A DNA stretch of 64,000 bases from Microtetraspora niveoalba (GTDB lineage Bacteria > Actinomycetota > Actinomycetes > Streptosporangiales > Streptosporangiaceae), in assembly GCF_001570405.1 (NCBI RefSeq), contig NZ_BBYM01000038.1, forward strand, positions 1-64,000. The letters run 5' to 3'. Positions 34,399-44,302 of the stretch are shown here, in pieces (position 1 is the first letter of the stretch; every line of letters starts with the position of its first letter). A program made the position numbers and the translations under genes. The notes under the pieces were generated by a model. The model saw nothing but the letters and a program-made list of their open reading frames with translations. It was not told the DNA's origin and made no database searches.

Positions 34399-35781
34399 GT
34401 GGAGGTGTCCTTCTCCCCGCACGCGCCCGCCGAGGTCCGCGCCGACCTCCTCGTCCTGCCCGCGTCCGCCGGGCCCGGCCTCGGCATCGAGATCGGGCTC
34501 GCCGGGTTCGCCGGCCGGCCGGGCGAGGAGCTCCTGCTGCCGCGCCGCGCCGGAGACCCGTTCCAGGCGGGCGCCGTCCTCCTCGTCGGCCTGGAGCCGG
34601 ACGCCGACGAGCGGGCCGTACGGCGGGCGGTCGGGCACGCGGCGCCCAGGATGGCCGGCTTCGCCACGGTCGCGGTCGCGCTGCCGCACCCCGGGGCGGT
34701 CGTCGAGGGCGTGCGCCTGGGCGGCTACCGGTTCGACCGGTACAAGAGCGCCCCGGAGGGCCGGGCCGTCGAGCGGCTGCTCCTGCTCGCCCCCGAGGAC
34801 CGCGACGCGGTCGCGCGGGCCGAGGCGGTGGCCGAGGCCGTGACGTTCACCCGCGACCTGGTCAACACCCCCGCCGGTGACCTGGTCCCGATGACCCTGG
34901 CCCGGCGGGCCGTGGAGATGGCCGAGGAGGCGGGGCTGGGCGCACGCGTCCTCGCCGCCGACGAGCTGCGCGAGGGCGGTTTCGGCGGCATCCTCGGCGT
35001 CGGCGCGGCCAGCGCCAACCCGCCCTGCCTGATCGAGGTGAGCTACCCCGGCGACGGGAAGAGCGGCGTCGTCGGCCTGGCGGGCAAGGGCATCACCTTC
35101 GACGCGGGCGGCCTCGGGATCAAGAGCCAGAAGGCCATGGCGACGATGAAGAGCGACATGGCGGGCGGCGCCACGATGCTCGCGGTGGTCCGGGCCGCGG
35201 CCCGGCTCGGCCTGCCGACCGGCGTCGTCGCGGTCGTCCCGGCGGCCGAGAACATGGTCAGCGGGTCGGCGACCCGCCCCGGCGACGTCCTGCGGCACCG
35301 CAACGGCATCACCACCGAGGTCGCCGACACCGACGCCGAGGGACGGCTGGTCCTGGCCGACGCCCTGGCCTACCTCGCCGAGCGCCGCCCGGACGCGATC
35401 ATCGACGCCGCCACCCTCACGTACTCGGTCATGCACGCGCTGGGCGAGGACATCACCGGCGTCCTCGGCAACGACCGGGCGCTGATCGGCGCGATCACGG
35501 CGGCGGGCGAGGCGCAGGGCGAGCCCCTGTGGGAGATGCCGATGTGGCGTCCCTACCTGGAGCGGATCAGGTCCGACGTGGCCGACTTCAAGAACGACGG
35601 GGGCGCGCACGCCGACGTGATCCTGGCCGCGCTGTTCCTGGAGAACTTCACCGGTGGCGTCCCCTGGGCGCACCTGGACTTCGCGACCACCGCCTACCTG
35701 GACAAGGCCACCGACCTCGGCCCCTCGGGGGCCACCGGGGCGATGGTCAGGACGCTGATCAGCTATCTCGCGAGTCGTTGA
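34399..35781 (+). CDS. pepA: M17 leucyl aminopeptidase
   Basis: Cytosolic metallo-aminopeptidase of 460 aa that trims N-terminal residues from peptides. The two-metal site is visible: GKGITFDAGGL, MKSDMAGGA and ADTDAEGRLVLADAL. The last is the NTDAEGRL signature with Asp replacing the usual Asn. The N-terminal domain is of normal size. The GTG start follows AGGAG. The last 23 bp overlap the convergent FadR gene. Together with the iminopeptidase and Dpp-like transporter downstream, it forms a peptide-utilisation neighbourhood. Confidence 0.92.
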   Translation: MEVSFSPHAPAEVRADLLVLPASAGPGLGIEIGLAGFAGRPGEELLLPRRAGDPFQAGAVLLVGLEPDADERAVRRAVGHAAPRMAGFATVAVALPHPGAVVEGVRLGGYRFDRYKSAPEGRAVERLLLLAPEDRDAVARAEAVAEAVTFTRDLVNTPAGDLVPMTLARRAVEMAEEAGLGARVLAADELREGGFGGILGVGAASANPPCLIEVSYPGDGKSGVVGLAGKGITFDAGGLGIKSQKAMATMKSDMAGGATMLAVVRAAARLGLPTGVVAVVPAAENMVSGSATRPGDVLRHRNGITTEVADTDAEGRLVLADALAYLAERRPDAIIDAATLTYSVMHALGEDITGVLGNDRALIGAITAAGEAQGEPLWEMPMWRPYLERIRSDVADFKNDGGAHADVILAALFLENFTGGVPWAHLDFATTAYLDKATDLGPSGATGAMVRTLISYLASR

Positions 35782-36517
35782 GGCCGCGTTCGAGCATCGC
35801 CCGGATCACGTCCGCCGTCATGGTGAAGTGGCGCTCCGCGATGGACCCGGCCCGTTCGGCGTCCCTCGCGGAGATCGCCTCGTACAGCGCGCGGTGCTCG
35901 TTGAGGGCCTGGCGGTACGTCTCCGGGTCGTCCTCGCCGTACGGCTCGGTGGGGAAGCCGAGGCTGACCCGCATCAGCAGGTCGCGGCTGAGCGCGTTGA
36001 TCTGGGGGTTGCCCCCGGCGGTGACCACGGCCGCGTGGAACGCCGCGTCGGCGGCCTGCTCCTCCCGGAGCGTGGCCGCCCCGGCGTAGGCGTCGAGCGC
36101 GGCCCCCATCGCCTCCAGGTCCCGGTCCGTACGGCGCTGCGCCGCGGCCCTGGCCGCCATGCCCTCGACCAGGCCGCGCAGGTCGAAGAGCTGCTCCAGC
36201 TCCGGCCAGCGCGGCACGAGGGTGCGCCTGACGGCGGCGGCGGTCGCCTCGGTCCAGCTCGTGCGGACGTAGGCGCCGCCGGTGCGGCCGCGTCTGATCT
36301 CGACGATGCCGACGGCCTGGAGGCGTCCGACGGCCTCGCGGATCGTGGCGCGGCTGACGTCGAGCAGGGCGGCCAGCTCGCGCTCGCCGGGCAGGCGCTC
36401 ACCGGGCAGGTAGTCGCCGATCGCGATGGCGGTCATGAGGCGGTCGGCCACCTCGGTCGCCACGGACGGCACCCGGACCGGGCCGAGCACGCCGGACGGC
36501 CGGCCGCCGTCGAGCAC
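35759..36517 (-). CDS. FadR-subfamily GntR regulator (FCD domain)
   Basis: A 252-aa regulator. The winged helix (about 20-85) includes LPGERELAALLDVSRATIRE and the wing RRGRTGGAYV. The C-terminal FCD all-helical ligand domain has the metal-binding His pattern (DAAFHAAVV, NEHRALYEAI, ERHFTM). I used GTG 36517; the frame stays open upstream with Pro-rich codons but no ATG or GTG with a ribosome site, so the exact start is uncertain. It is divergent from the iminopeptidase-Dpp operon and overlaps pepA at its end, making it the likely peptide-responsive repressor of that operon. Confidence 0.87.
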   Translation of the reverse strand: MLDGGRPSGVLGPVRVPSVATEVADRLMTAIAIGDYLPGERLPGERELAALLDVSRATIREAVGRLQAVGIVEIRRGRTGGAYVRTSWTEATAAAVRRTLVPRWPELEQLFDLRGLVEGMAARAAAQRRTDRDLEAMGAALDAYAGAATLREEQAADAAFHAAVVTAGGNPQINALSRDLLMRVSLGFPTEPYGEDDPETYRQALNEHRALYEAISARDAERAGSIAERHFTMTADVIRAMLERGLNDSRDS

Positions 36518-36708
36518 CTGGCCGAGGACGCGGGTCAGGTCGTCCGCGGGGGGAGTCGCGCCGGGCGCGGGCGGGGCGAGGTGCGACGGGGGCTCGCGGT
36601 GCGCGGGCGACGGCTCCTCGGCGGGGGTCCGGGGGGTCAGGGAAAGGTCCTTTCAGCGGGAGAGGCGTGATCCGCACCTTATCCGACCAGCCGATTTCAA
36701 GAAAGGTC

Positions 36709-36752
36709 TTGTGTCCAGGCCATTTATCCATATGCTGTCCAAACAACGGACA
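36709..36752 (+). promoter_or_regulatory. Candidate promoter and operator of the peptide operon
   Basis: TTGTGT (36709-36714) and TATGCT (36731-36736) with a 16-bp spacer precede the iminopeptidase. TGTCC (36736-36740) and GGACA (36748-36752) form a dyad around 7 nt that would cover the transcription start, a position suited to repression by the divergent FadR-type protein. Confidence 0.45.
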
Positions 36753-36805
36753 TCTGTCTCATCTGACGACATCTCGTCTCCCCCGTATCCCCTGGAGCTG
36801 TTGCG

Positions 36806-37708
36806 TTGGCCATCCCCGAACCGACCGCGCAGGGCCTCGCGCCCTTCGGCGAGTGGCGGACCTGGTACCGCGTCACCGGTGACCTGGAGTCCCCCAAGGC
36901 GCCCCTCGTCGTGCTGCACGGAGGGCCGGGAGCGGCCCACGACTACACCCTGCGGATCGCCCGCCTCGCCGAGCGCGGCCGGCCCGTCGTCCACTACGAC
37001 CAGATCGGCGTCGGGCTTTCCACCCACCTGCCGGAGAAGGGCGCCGACTTCTGGACCGTCCGGCTCTTCCTCGACGAGCTGGACAACCTGCTCGCCCACC
37101 TGGGCATCGCCGGGCGGTACCACGTGCTCGGCCAGTCCTGGGGCGGGATGCTCGCCGCCGAGCACGCCGTACGCGTGCCGGACGGGCTGCGCGGCCTGGT
37201 CATCGCCAACTCGCCCGCATCGATGGAGCTGTGGCGCGAGGAGTGCGACCGGCTGCGGTCCGAGCTGCCCCCGGACGTGGAGCGCACCCTCCGCGAGCAC
37301 GAGGCGGCGGGCACCACGGACAGCGACGAGTACCGGGCGGCGGAGAAGGTGTTCAACGCGCGGCACGTCTGCACGATCGTGCCCAACCCGCCGGAGGTGC
37401 TGGCCAGCGACGCCAAGACCGCCGCGGACCCGACGGTGTACCACACCATGAACGGCCCGAGCGAGTTCCACGTCGTCGGCACGCTGAGGGACTGGTCGGT
37501 CGTCGACCGGCTCGACAAGATCGCCGTCCCCACCCTGCTCGTCTCCGGTCGGCACGACGAGGCGACCCCTCGCACCGTGCAGCCCTTCGCGGACCGCATC
37601 CCCGACGTCCGCTGGGAGCTGTTCGAGCACTCCAGTCACATGCCGCACATCGAGGAGGAAGAGCGCTACCTCCAGATCGTCGGCGACTTCCTCGACTCCA
37701 CCGACTGA
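36806..37708 (+). CDS. pip: Proline iminopeptidase (alpha/beta hydrolase, S33)
   Basis: A 300-aa S33 peptidase that removes N-terminal proline or similar residues from peptides. The oxyanion motif HGGPGAAHDY, the nucleophile elbow GQSWGGM (Ser) and the late catalytic Asp/His pair (GRHDEATP, HSSHMPH) are all present. The TTG start has GGAG at 36794-36797. It is the first gene of the operon with the Dpp-like transporter: peptides are imported, then trimmed. Confidence 0.92.
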   Translation: MAIPEPTAQGLAPFGEWRTWYRVTGDLESPKAPLVVLHGGPGAAHDYTLRIARLAERGRPVVHYDQIGVGLSTHLPEKGADFWTVRLFLDELDNLLAHLGIAGRYHVLGQSWGGMLAAEHAVRVPDGLRGLVIANSPASMELWREECDRLRSELPPDVERTLREHEAAGTTDSDEYRAAEKVFNARHVCTIVPNPPEVLASDAKTAADPTVYHTMNGPSEFHVVGTLRDWSVVDRLDKIAVPTLLVSGRHDEATPRTVQPFADRIPDVRWELFEHSSHMPHIEEEERYLQIVGDFLDSTD

Positions 37709-37725
37709 TCGTGAGGGATCCCCGC

Positions 37726-39420
37726 ATGAAGCGCATCACCGCCATCACCGGCGCCGCACTGCTGGCCGTCGGCGTCGCCGCCTGCTCCGGAGGCGGCGGC
37801 GCCACCGCCTCCGGGACCGACCCGGCCGGGCAGCCCGCCCAGACCGCCGCCGCCGGGTTCCAGGAGCAGCACAAGGGAGGCACGCTCCGCCTGCTCGCCA
37901 AGGCGGGCGACGGCACCCTCGACCCGCACATCAACTACAGCAACGGCAACTGGCAGGTCTTCCAGGCCCTCTACGACGGCCTGGTGTCGTTCCGCAAGGT
38001 CGGCGGCAAGGCGTCGTACGACATCGTCCCCGACCTCGCCGCGGAGATGCCGCAGGTCAGCGCGGACGGCAAGACGTACACGTTCAAGCTGCGCGAGGGC
38101 GTCGCGTTCGCCACGGGCGACCCGGTCACGGTCGACGACGTCGTGGCGTCGTTCCGGCGGATCTTCCGGGTCTCCGGGCCGACGTCCGGCACCTTCTACT
38201 CGGGGATCGTCGGCGCCGCCGAGTGCGTGAAGAAGCCCGCGGGCTGCACCCTCGACAAGGGCGTCGTCGCGGACGCCGCGGCGAACACCGTCACGATCAA
38301 CCTGGTCGCCGCCGACTCGGAGTTCCTGCAGAAGCTCGCGCTCCCGCACGCCGTCGTGCTGCCGAAGGGCACCCCCGACAAGGACCAGGGCACCACCCCG
38401 ATCCCCGGCACCGGGCCGTACAAGGTGGAGTCCTACAACCCGAACAAGCTGATGAAGCTGGTCCGCAACCCGCACTTCAAGGAGTGGTCGCGGGACGCGC
38501 AGCCGCAGGGCTACCCCGACGAGATCGACTACAGCTACGGCCTCACCCCCGAGGCCGCGGTCACCGCGGTGCAGAACGGCCAGGCCGACTGGATCTTCGA
38601 CCCGCTGCCCGCCGACCGGCTCACCGAGATCGGCACCTCGTACGCCCAGCAGGCGCACGTGAACCCGCTGGCCGCCTTCTGGTACATCCCGGTCAACGTC
38701 AACCTCGCGCCGTTCGACAAGCCCGAGGCCCGGGAGGCGCTCCAGTGGGCGTTCGACAAGAACGCGCTGGTGAAGATGTTCGGCGGCGCGAACGTGGCGC
38801 AGCCGGCCTGCACGATCCTGCCCCCGGCCTTCCCCGGCCACGCCGACTTCTGCGACTTCCCGCAGCAGGACCTGGCCAAGGCCAAGGAGCTGGTCCAGAA
38901 GTCCGGGACGGCCGGCCAGGAGGTCTCCGTCGTGGTCGCCGACGACGAGGTCAGCAAGCAGATCGGCGAGTACGTCCGCAGCGCCCTCACGCAGATCGGC
39001 TACCAGGCCAAGCTGAAGGTCATCTCCACCAACATCCACTTCACCTACATCCAGAACACGAAGAACAAGGTCCAGCTCAGCGTCTCCCAGTGGTACGCCG
39101 ACTATCCCGCGGCCTCGAACTTCATCAACGTGCTGCTCTCGTGCGCCTCGTTCCGGGAGGGGAGCGACGCCAGCATCAACATCTCCGGCTTCTGCGACAA
39201 GGACGTGGACGCCAAGATCGCCGAGGCGATGAAGCTGGACCAGAGCGACACCGCCGCCTCCGGCAAGCTCTGGGGTGAGCTGGACCGCGAGCTCATGAAG
39301 CAGGGCCCGATCGTCCCGCTGTTCAACCCCAAGCAGATCGACTTCGTCTCCAAGAACGTCGGCAACTACCAGTTCCACGCGCAGTTCCACGCGCTGCTCG
39401 ACCAGATGTGGGTCAAGTGA
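37726..39420 (+). CDS. Peptide-binding lipoprotein of ABC transporter (family 5)
   Basis: Extracellular solute-binding protein (564 aa). The signal peptide ends in lipobox GVAAC, giving a lipidated Cys at about residue 20. The family 5 signature region appears as DIVPDLAAEMPQVSADGKTY, and YTFKLREGVAFATGDPVTVDD (shortened here to YTFKLREGVAFATG) is typical. It delivers di- or oligopeptides to the permeases. The ATG follows GAGGGA; its stop overlaps the next gene (GTGA). Confidence 0.94.
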   Translation: MKRITAITGAALLAVGVAACSGGGGATASGTDPAGQPAQTAAAGFQEQHKGGTLRLLAKAGDGTLDPHINYSNGNWQVFQALYDGLVSFRKVGGKASYDIVPDLAAEMPQVSADGKTYTFKLREGVAFATGDPVTVDDVVASFRRIFRVSGPTSGTFYSGIVGAAECVKKPAGCTLDKGVVADAAANTVTINLVAADSEFLQKLALPHAVVLPKGTPDKDQGTTPIPGTGPYKVESYNPNKLMKLVRNPHFKEWSRDAQPQGYPDEIDYSYGLTPEAAVTAVQNGQADWIFDPLPADRLTEIGTSYAQQAHVNPLAAFWYIPVNVNLAPFDKPEAREALQWAFDKNALVKMFGGANVAQPACTILPPAFPGHADFCDFPQQDLAKAKELVQKSGTAGQEVSVVVADDEVSKQIGEYVRSALTQIGYQAKLKVISTNIHFTYIQNTKNKVQLSVSQWYADYPAASNFINVLLSCASFREGSDASINISGFCDKDVDAKIAEAMKLDQSDTAASGKLWGELDRELMKQGPIVPLFNPKQIDFVSKNVGNYQFHAQFHALLDQMWVK

Positions 39421-40457
39421 CCGCCGCCGCCTCGACCGCGGCCCCCCAGCCGGCCGCGGAGCCGGCCCGGCCGTCCGCCGGGCCCTGGCGAAGGGCCCTC
39501 GGCCGGCTGCGGCGCAACCGCTCCGCCATGATCGCCGCGGTCGGGCTGCTGCTCATCGTGCTCGCCTGCGTGCTCGCGCCCCTCTACGCGAACACGATCG
39601 CGCACACCGACCCGTTCACGTCCAACGCCTCCGGCACCGCGATCGTGAACGGCGCGCGGGTGCCGGTGCTCGCCCAGAGCACGGAGGGCCTCGGCCTCGG
39701 CGTCACCCCGATCGGCCCGACCTGGGACCCGGGCGGGTACTTCCTCGGCGCGGACAGCCAGGGCCGCGACGTGATGGCCAGGCTCCTGTACGGCGGCCGC
39801 AACAGCCTGCTGATCGGCCTGTCCTCGGCCGTGCTGTGCTGCGCGCTCGCCACCGTGCTCGGCGTGCTCGCCGGGTACTTCGGCGGCTGGATCGACGCGG
39901 TGCTGTCCCGCTTCTTCGACGTGATCTGGGCCTTCCCCGTCTACCTGCTGGCGATCTGCCTGTCGGTGGTGCTGCTCACCAGCGGGCTGCACCTCGGCCC
40001 GATCCACATCGACGCGGGCAGCCTCGCCCTCCCCGTCGTGATCATCGCGCTGATCTACGTGCCGTACGTGGCCCGGCCGCTCCGCGGCCAGGTGATGGCG
40101 CTGCGGAACAAGGAGTTCCTGCACGCCGCCGTCGGCCTCGGCGCGTCCGATCTGCGGATCATGCGGCGCGAGGTGCTGCCGAACGTGCTGCCCACGGTCG
40201 TGGTCTTCCTGCCGCTGATGACCGCGCTGAACATGCTGACGGAGTCGGCCCTGTCGTTCCTGTCGGTCGGCGTGCAGTCGCCGGACGCGAGCTGGGGGAC
40301 GATCATCAACGACGGCCTCGCCCTGCTCTACACCCGCCCCGCGATCACGATCGCGGCCGGCCTGTGCGTCGGACTCACCGCCGTCGCGCTCAACGTCCTC
40401 GGCGACGGCGTGCGCGACGCGCTCGACCCGAACGCCCGGCTGCGGGGAGGCGTCTGA
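39417..40457 (+). CDS. Peptide ABC transporter permease (DppC type)
   Basis: A 346-aa inner-membrane permease. An N-terminal cytoplasmic segment carries the OppC_N domain with WRRALGRLRRNRSAMIA, followed by six membrane spans. The EAA loop region is AAVGLGASDLRIMRREVLPN. The large loop after the first span (about 60-110) is typical of DppC. Here the C-type permease precedes the B-type, reversing the usual dpp order. GTG start overlaps the binding-protein stop. Confidence 0.93.
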   Translation: MTAAASTAAPQPAAEPARPSAGPWRRALGRLRRNRSAMIAAVGLLLIVLACVLAPLYANTIAHTDPFTSNASGTAIVNGARVPVLAQSTEGLGLGVTPIGPTWDPGGYFLGADSQGRDVMARLLYGGRNSLLIGLSSAVLCCALATVLGVLAGYFGGWIDAVLSRFFDVIWAFPVYLLAICLSVVLLTSGLHLGPIHIDAGSLALPVVIIALIYVPYVARPLRGQVMALRNKEFLHAAVGLGASDLRIMRREVLPNVLPTVVVFLPLMTALNMLTESALSFLSVGVQSPDASWGTIINDGLALLYTRPAITIAAGLCVGLTAVALNVLGDGVRDALDPNARLRGGV

Positions 40458-41425
40458 TGGCCGGCTACATCCTGCGCCGGTTCGGCGCCGCCGTGCTCGT
40501 GCTGTTCGCGATCAGTGTGCTGGTCTTCCTCATCTTCTTCGCCACCCCCGGCGTGGACCCGGCCGCCCGCATCGCGGGCAAGAACGCCGACCCGGCCACG
40601 CTGGCCCAGGTGCGGGCGTCGTTCGGGTTCGACAAGCCGCTGCCCGTGCAGTACGCGCTGATGATGAAGCACCTGTTCATCTCGCACGACCTGACCTCGT
40701 TCGTGAACCGGGGCACGCTGGTGATCCCGCAGATCGTCGAGGCGGTCCCGGTCACGCTCTCGCTCGTCGTGGGCGCGGCGGTGATCTGGATGGTCCTGGG
40801 CGTCGGCATGGGCACCCTCGCCGGCGCCATGCGCGGCACCCTGGTCGACCCGCTGGTCATGCTGCTCGGCGTCTTCGGCGTCTCGCTCCCGGTCTACTGG
40901 CTGGGCGAGGTCGTCAACCTGGTCACCCAGAAGGAGCTGCACGACTCGGTCTTCTCCTGGGTGCCGCCGCTCGGCTACGCGCCGCTGTCCGAGGGCGTCG
41001 GCCAGTGGGCGCTGCACCTGCTCTTCCCCTGGCTCACGCTGGCCCTGCTGTACGCCGGGATCTACGCCCGGCTGCTGCGCGGCGAGCTGATCAACGCGCT
41101 GAACGAGGACTACGTCCGCACGGCCCGGGCCAAGGGCCTGTCGGAGCGGCGCATCCTGGTCAAGCACGCGCTGCGCTGCTCGCTGATCCCGATCGTGTCG
41201 CTGTTCGGCCTGGACTTCGGGGCGCTGGTCGGCGGCGCGGCGCTGCTGACCGAGGTGGTCTTCGGCCTGCCGGGCGTCGGCAAGCTCACCTACCAGGCGC
41301 TGCAGAACCTCGACCTGCCCGTGATCATGGGCACGGTCCTGTACGCCGCCTTCTTCGTCGTGCTGGCCAACGCCGTGGTGGACGTCCTGTACGCCCGGCT
41401 CGACCCGAGGGTGCGCCGTGCCTGA
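40457..41425 (+). CDS. Peptide ABC transporter permease (DppB type)
   Basis: A 322-aa permease with six spans. It opens with the DppB-type segment GYILRRFGAAVLVLFAISVL, and the EAA loop is DYVRTARAKGLSERRILVKH. ATG 40457 follows GGGGAGG and overlaps the preceding stop (TGATG). It pairs with the DppC-type subunit. Confidence 0.94.
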   Translation: MAGYILRRFGAAVLVLFAISVLVFLIFFATPGVDPAARIAGKNADPATLAQVRASFGFDKPLPVQYALMMKHLFISHDLTSFVNRGTLVIPQIVEAVPVTLSLVVGAAVIWMVLGVGMGTLAGAMRGTLVDPLVMLLGVFGVSLPVYWLGEVVNLVTQKELHDSVFSWVPPLGYAPLSEGVGQWALHLLFPWLTLALLYAGIYARLLRGELINALNEDYVRTARAKGLSERRILVKHALRCSLIPIVSLFGLDFGALVGGAALLTEVVFGLPGVGKLTYQALQNLDLPVIMGTVLYAAFFVVLANAVVDVLYARLDPRVRRA

Positions 41426-42370
41426 ACCGCTGCTTGAGGTCAGTGACCTGAGGATCCGCTTCGGCGGCTTCACCGCCGTCGACGGGCTGTCCTTCTCCGT
41501 ACGGCCCGGCGAGGTGCTGGGCGTGGTGGGGGAATCGGGCTCGGGCAAGAGTGTGTCGATGCTCGGCGTGCTCGGCCTGATCCGCACCCCGGGCGCCGAG
41601 ATCTCGGGGAAAGTCGTCTTCCGCGGCCGTGACCTGCTCGCGCTGAAGAACGCCGAGATGCGGGCCGTACGGGGACGCGAGATCGCGATGATCTTCCAGG
41701 ACCCGATGACCGCGCTCACCCCCGTGTACACGATCGGCTGGCAGATCGCCGAGCAGATCCGCGCGCACGAGAAGATCTCCAAACGCGCCGCCCGCGACCG
41801 CGCCGTCGCGCTGCTCGGCGAGGTCGGCATCCCGTCGCCCGAGCAGCGGGTGGACTCCTACCCGCACGAGTTCTCCGGCGGCATGCGGCAGCGGGCCGTC
41901 ATCGCGATGGCGCTGTCCTGCAACCCCGCGCTGCTCATCGCCGACGAGCCGACCACCGCCCTCGACGTCACCACGCAGGCGCAGATCCTCGACCTCATGC
42001 GCCGCCTGCGCGCCGACCACGGCTCCGCGGTCGTGATGATCACCCACGACATGGGCGTGGTGTCGGAGATCGCCGACGAGGTCCTGGTCATGTACGGCGG
42101 GCGGGCCGTCGAGCGCGGCAGCCGGCGCCAGGTCTTCCACACCCCGCGCCACCCGTACACGTGGGGGCTGCTCGACTCGGTGCCGCGCGTGCGCGGCGCC
42201 CGGGCCCGCCGCCTGCCCACCATCCCCGGCACGCCGGGCGCCGCCGGGCGGGGCTGCCCGTTCGCCGACCGCTGCGCGCACAGCTTCGCCGCGTGCGCCG
42301 AGGTCCCGCCGCTGACCGGCGAGTCCGGCCACCTCGACGCCTGCTGGCTGCCAGAAGAGAAGAGGACGCG

Positions 42371-42374
<4 letters not shown>
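41418..42374 (+). CDS. Peptide ABC transporter ATPase (DppD type)
   Basis: A 318-aa ATPase. Walker A is GESGSGKS, the signature motif is FSGGMRQR, Walker B is [12 protein letters not shown], and the C-terminal oligopeptide domain contains the Cys-rich [17 protein letters not shown]. It energises peptide uptake together with the DppF-type ATPase. The GTG start overlaps the permease by 8 bp; the stop overlaps the next gene (TTGA). Confidence 0.95.
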
Positions 42375-43339
<965 letters not shown>

Positions 43340-43364
43340 CCCCGGCGCCCCGATGAACCGAGGC

Positions 43365-43391
43365 CGGTGATCGGTGACCAGCCGATCACCG
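43365..43391 (+). terminator. Terminator of the peptide transporter operon
   Basis: Perfect 10-bp arms (CGGTGATCGG and its complement) around a 7-nt loop, 26 bp after the DppF-type stop. Confidence 0.7.
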
Positions 43392-43486
43392 CCACAGCGC
43401 GCCATCCGGATCGGGCGCGGCTCACGTCCACGCTCTCGCCACGGCAAACTCGAAAATCTTACTTTTGGTGACGATATATTTACGCG

Positions 43487-44050
43487 GTGCTCACTGCCTA
43501 TGTCGACGAGAGCCTTCGTCGTCGCCCTCATGACGACAGCGTCTACGCGATGGCTGCTGTGGTCATGGACGCTGCCGACTGCGAGGACGTTCGCGTGGAC
43601 CTGGAGTCGCTGCGTCTCGGTAAGAGTCCCCGCCTGCATTGGAGGGATGAATCCCCCACCCGGCAACTCGCCATCGCCGAACGGATTGCAGACATGCCGA
43701 TACGCGGAATTGTCACGGTGTATCTCCATGGCGGAGAGGTCCGGACGGAGCGGGCGCGTCGCCGCTGCCTGGAGCGGCTGCTCATCGAGGTCGACAAGGC
43801 CGGCGTCGCGGCGGTGTCCATTGAGAGCCGCACCCCCGAGCAAGACCATCTCGATCGGGGGTTGCTGACCGGGCTGCGCAAGGCGCGCGTTCTGCCGAAG
43901 AGCCTGACGGTGCGATGGCAGCCGTCGGCGAGTGAGCCGCTTCTCTGGGCCGCGGATGCCGTCGTCGGCGCCACAACCTGGTGGTTGGACGGCCAAACGC
44001 GTTACTACGACCTTCTCTGCGAACGGGTCCACATGATCTGTCTCGAGTGA
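43487..44050 (+). CDS. DUF3800-like protein, leaderless
   Basis: A 187-aa protein resembling DUF3800, which has an RNase H-like fold. It begins AYVDESLRRR (the family YxDES motif, a candidate metal ligand pair), continues YAMAAVVMDA, has LHWRDESPTRQ, and ends with an Asp-containing helix (LWAADAVVGATTWWLDG). Such proteins are often found alone or near mobile and defence genes; their activity is unproven. There is no ribosome site: TATATT (43475-43480) lies 7 bp before the GTG, so the transcript is probably leaderless. The region just upstream is AT-richer than its neighbours, and the gene sits alone between two terminator-like hairpins. Confidence 0.72.
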   Translation: MLTAYVDESLRRRPHDDSVYAMAAVVMDAADCEDVRVDLESLRLGKSPRLHWRDESPTRQLAIAERIADMPIRGIVTVYLHGGEVRTERARRRCLERLLIEVDKAGVAAVSIESRTPEQDHLDRGLLTGLRKARVLPKSLTVRWQPSASEPLLWAADAVVGATTWWLDGQTRYYDLLCERVHMICLE

Positions 44051-44064
44051 CGCCCACAACGCGA

Positions 44065-44100
44065 AGGCCGGACGCCCGATTCCATCGGGAGGCCCGGCCT
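44065..44100 (+). terminator. Terminator-like hairpin after DUF3800-like gene
   Basis: AGGCCGG/CCGGCCT (7 bp) and CCCGAT/ATCGGG (6 bp) form a stem with a small internal loop, 15 bp after the stop codon. Confidence 0.55.
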
Positions 44101-44126
44101 CACTTCCCCATCCCAGAGGATGCGGC

Positions 44127-44240
44127 GTGTTCAGTTTGCCTCACCGATAGTGCTCAGGCAAGCGCGTTGACCACGGAGAGCCATCGAGCTTGCCGTACTC
44201 GTTGACCTTGGATCGGCTTCGTCCACCATGACCCCGAGGC
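44127..44240 (-). pseudogene. Possible C-terminal gene remnant
   Basis: A minus-strand frame ending near 44151 reads GHGGRSRSKVNEYGKLDGSP then WSTRLPEHYR and stops. It has protein-like composition but no start or upstream coding body, because dctA follows at once. It could be the vestige of a deleted gene. The family is not recognised. Confidence 0.2.
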
Positions 44241-44302
44241 CCGGTGGGCCGGACGTCCCCCGGCCCACCGGCGAGTCACGATGGTCGGCGAAGCCGGGGA
44301 GC

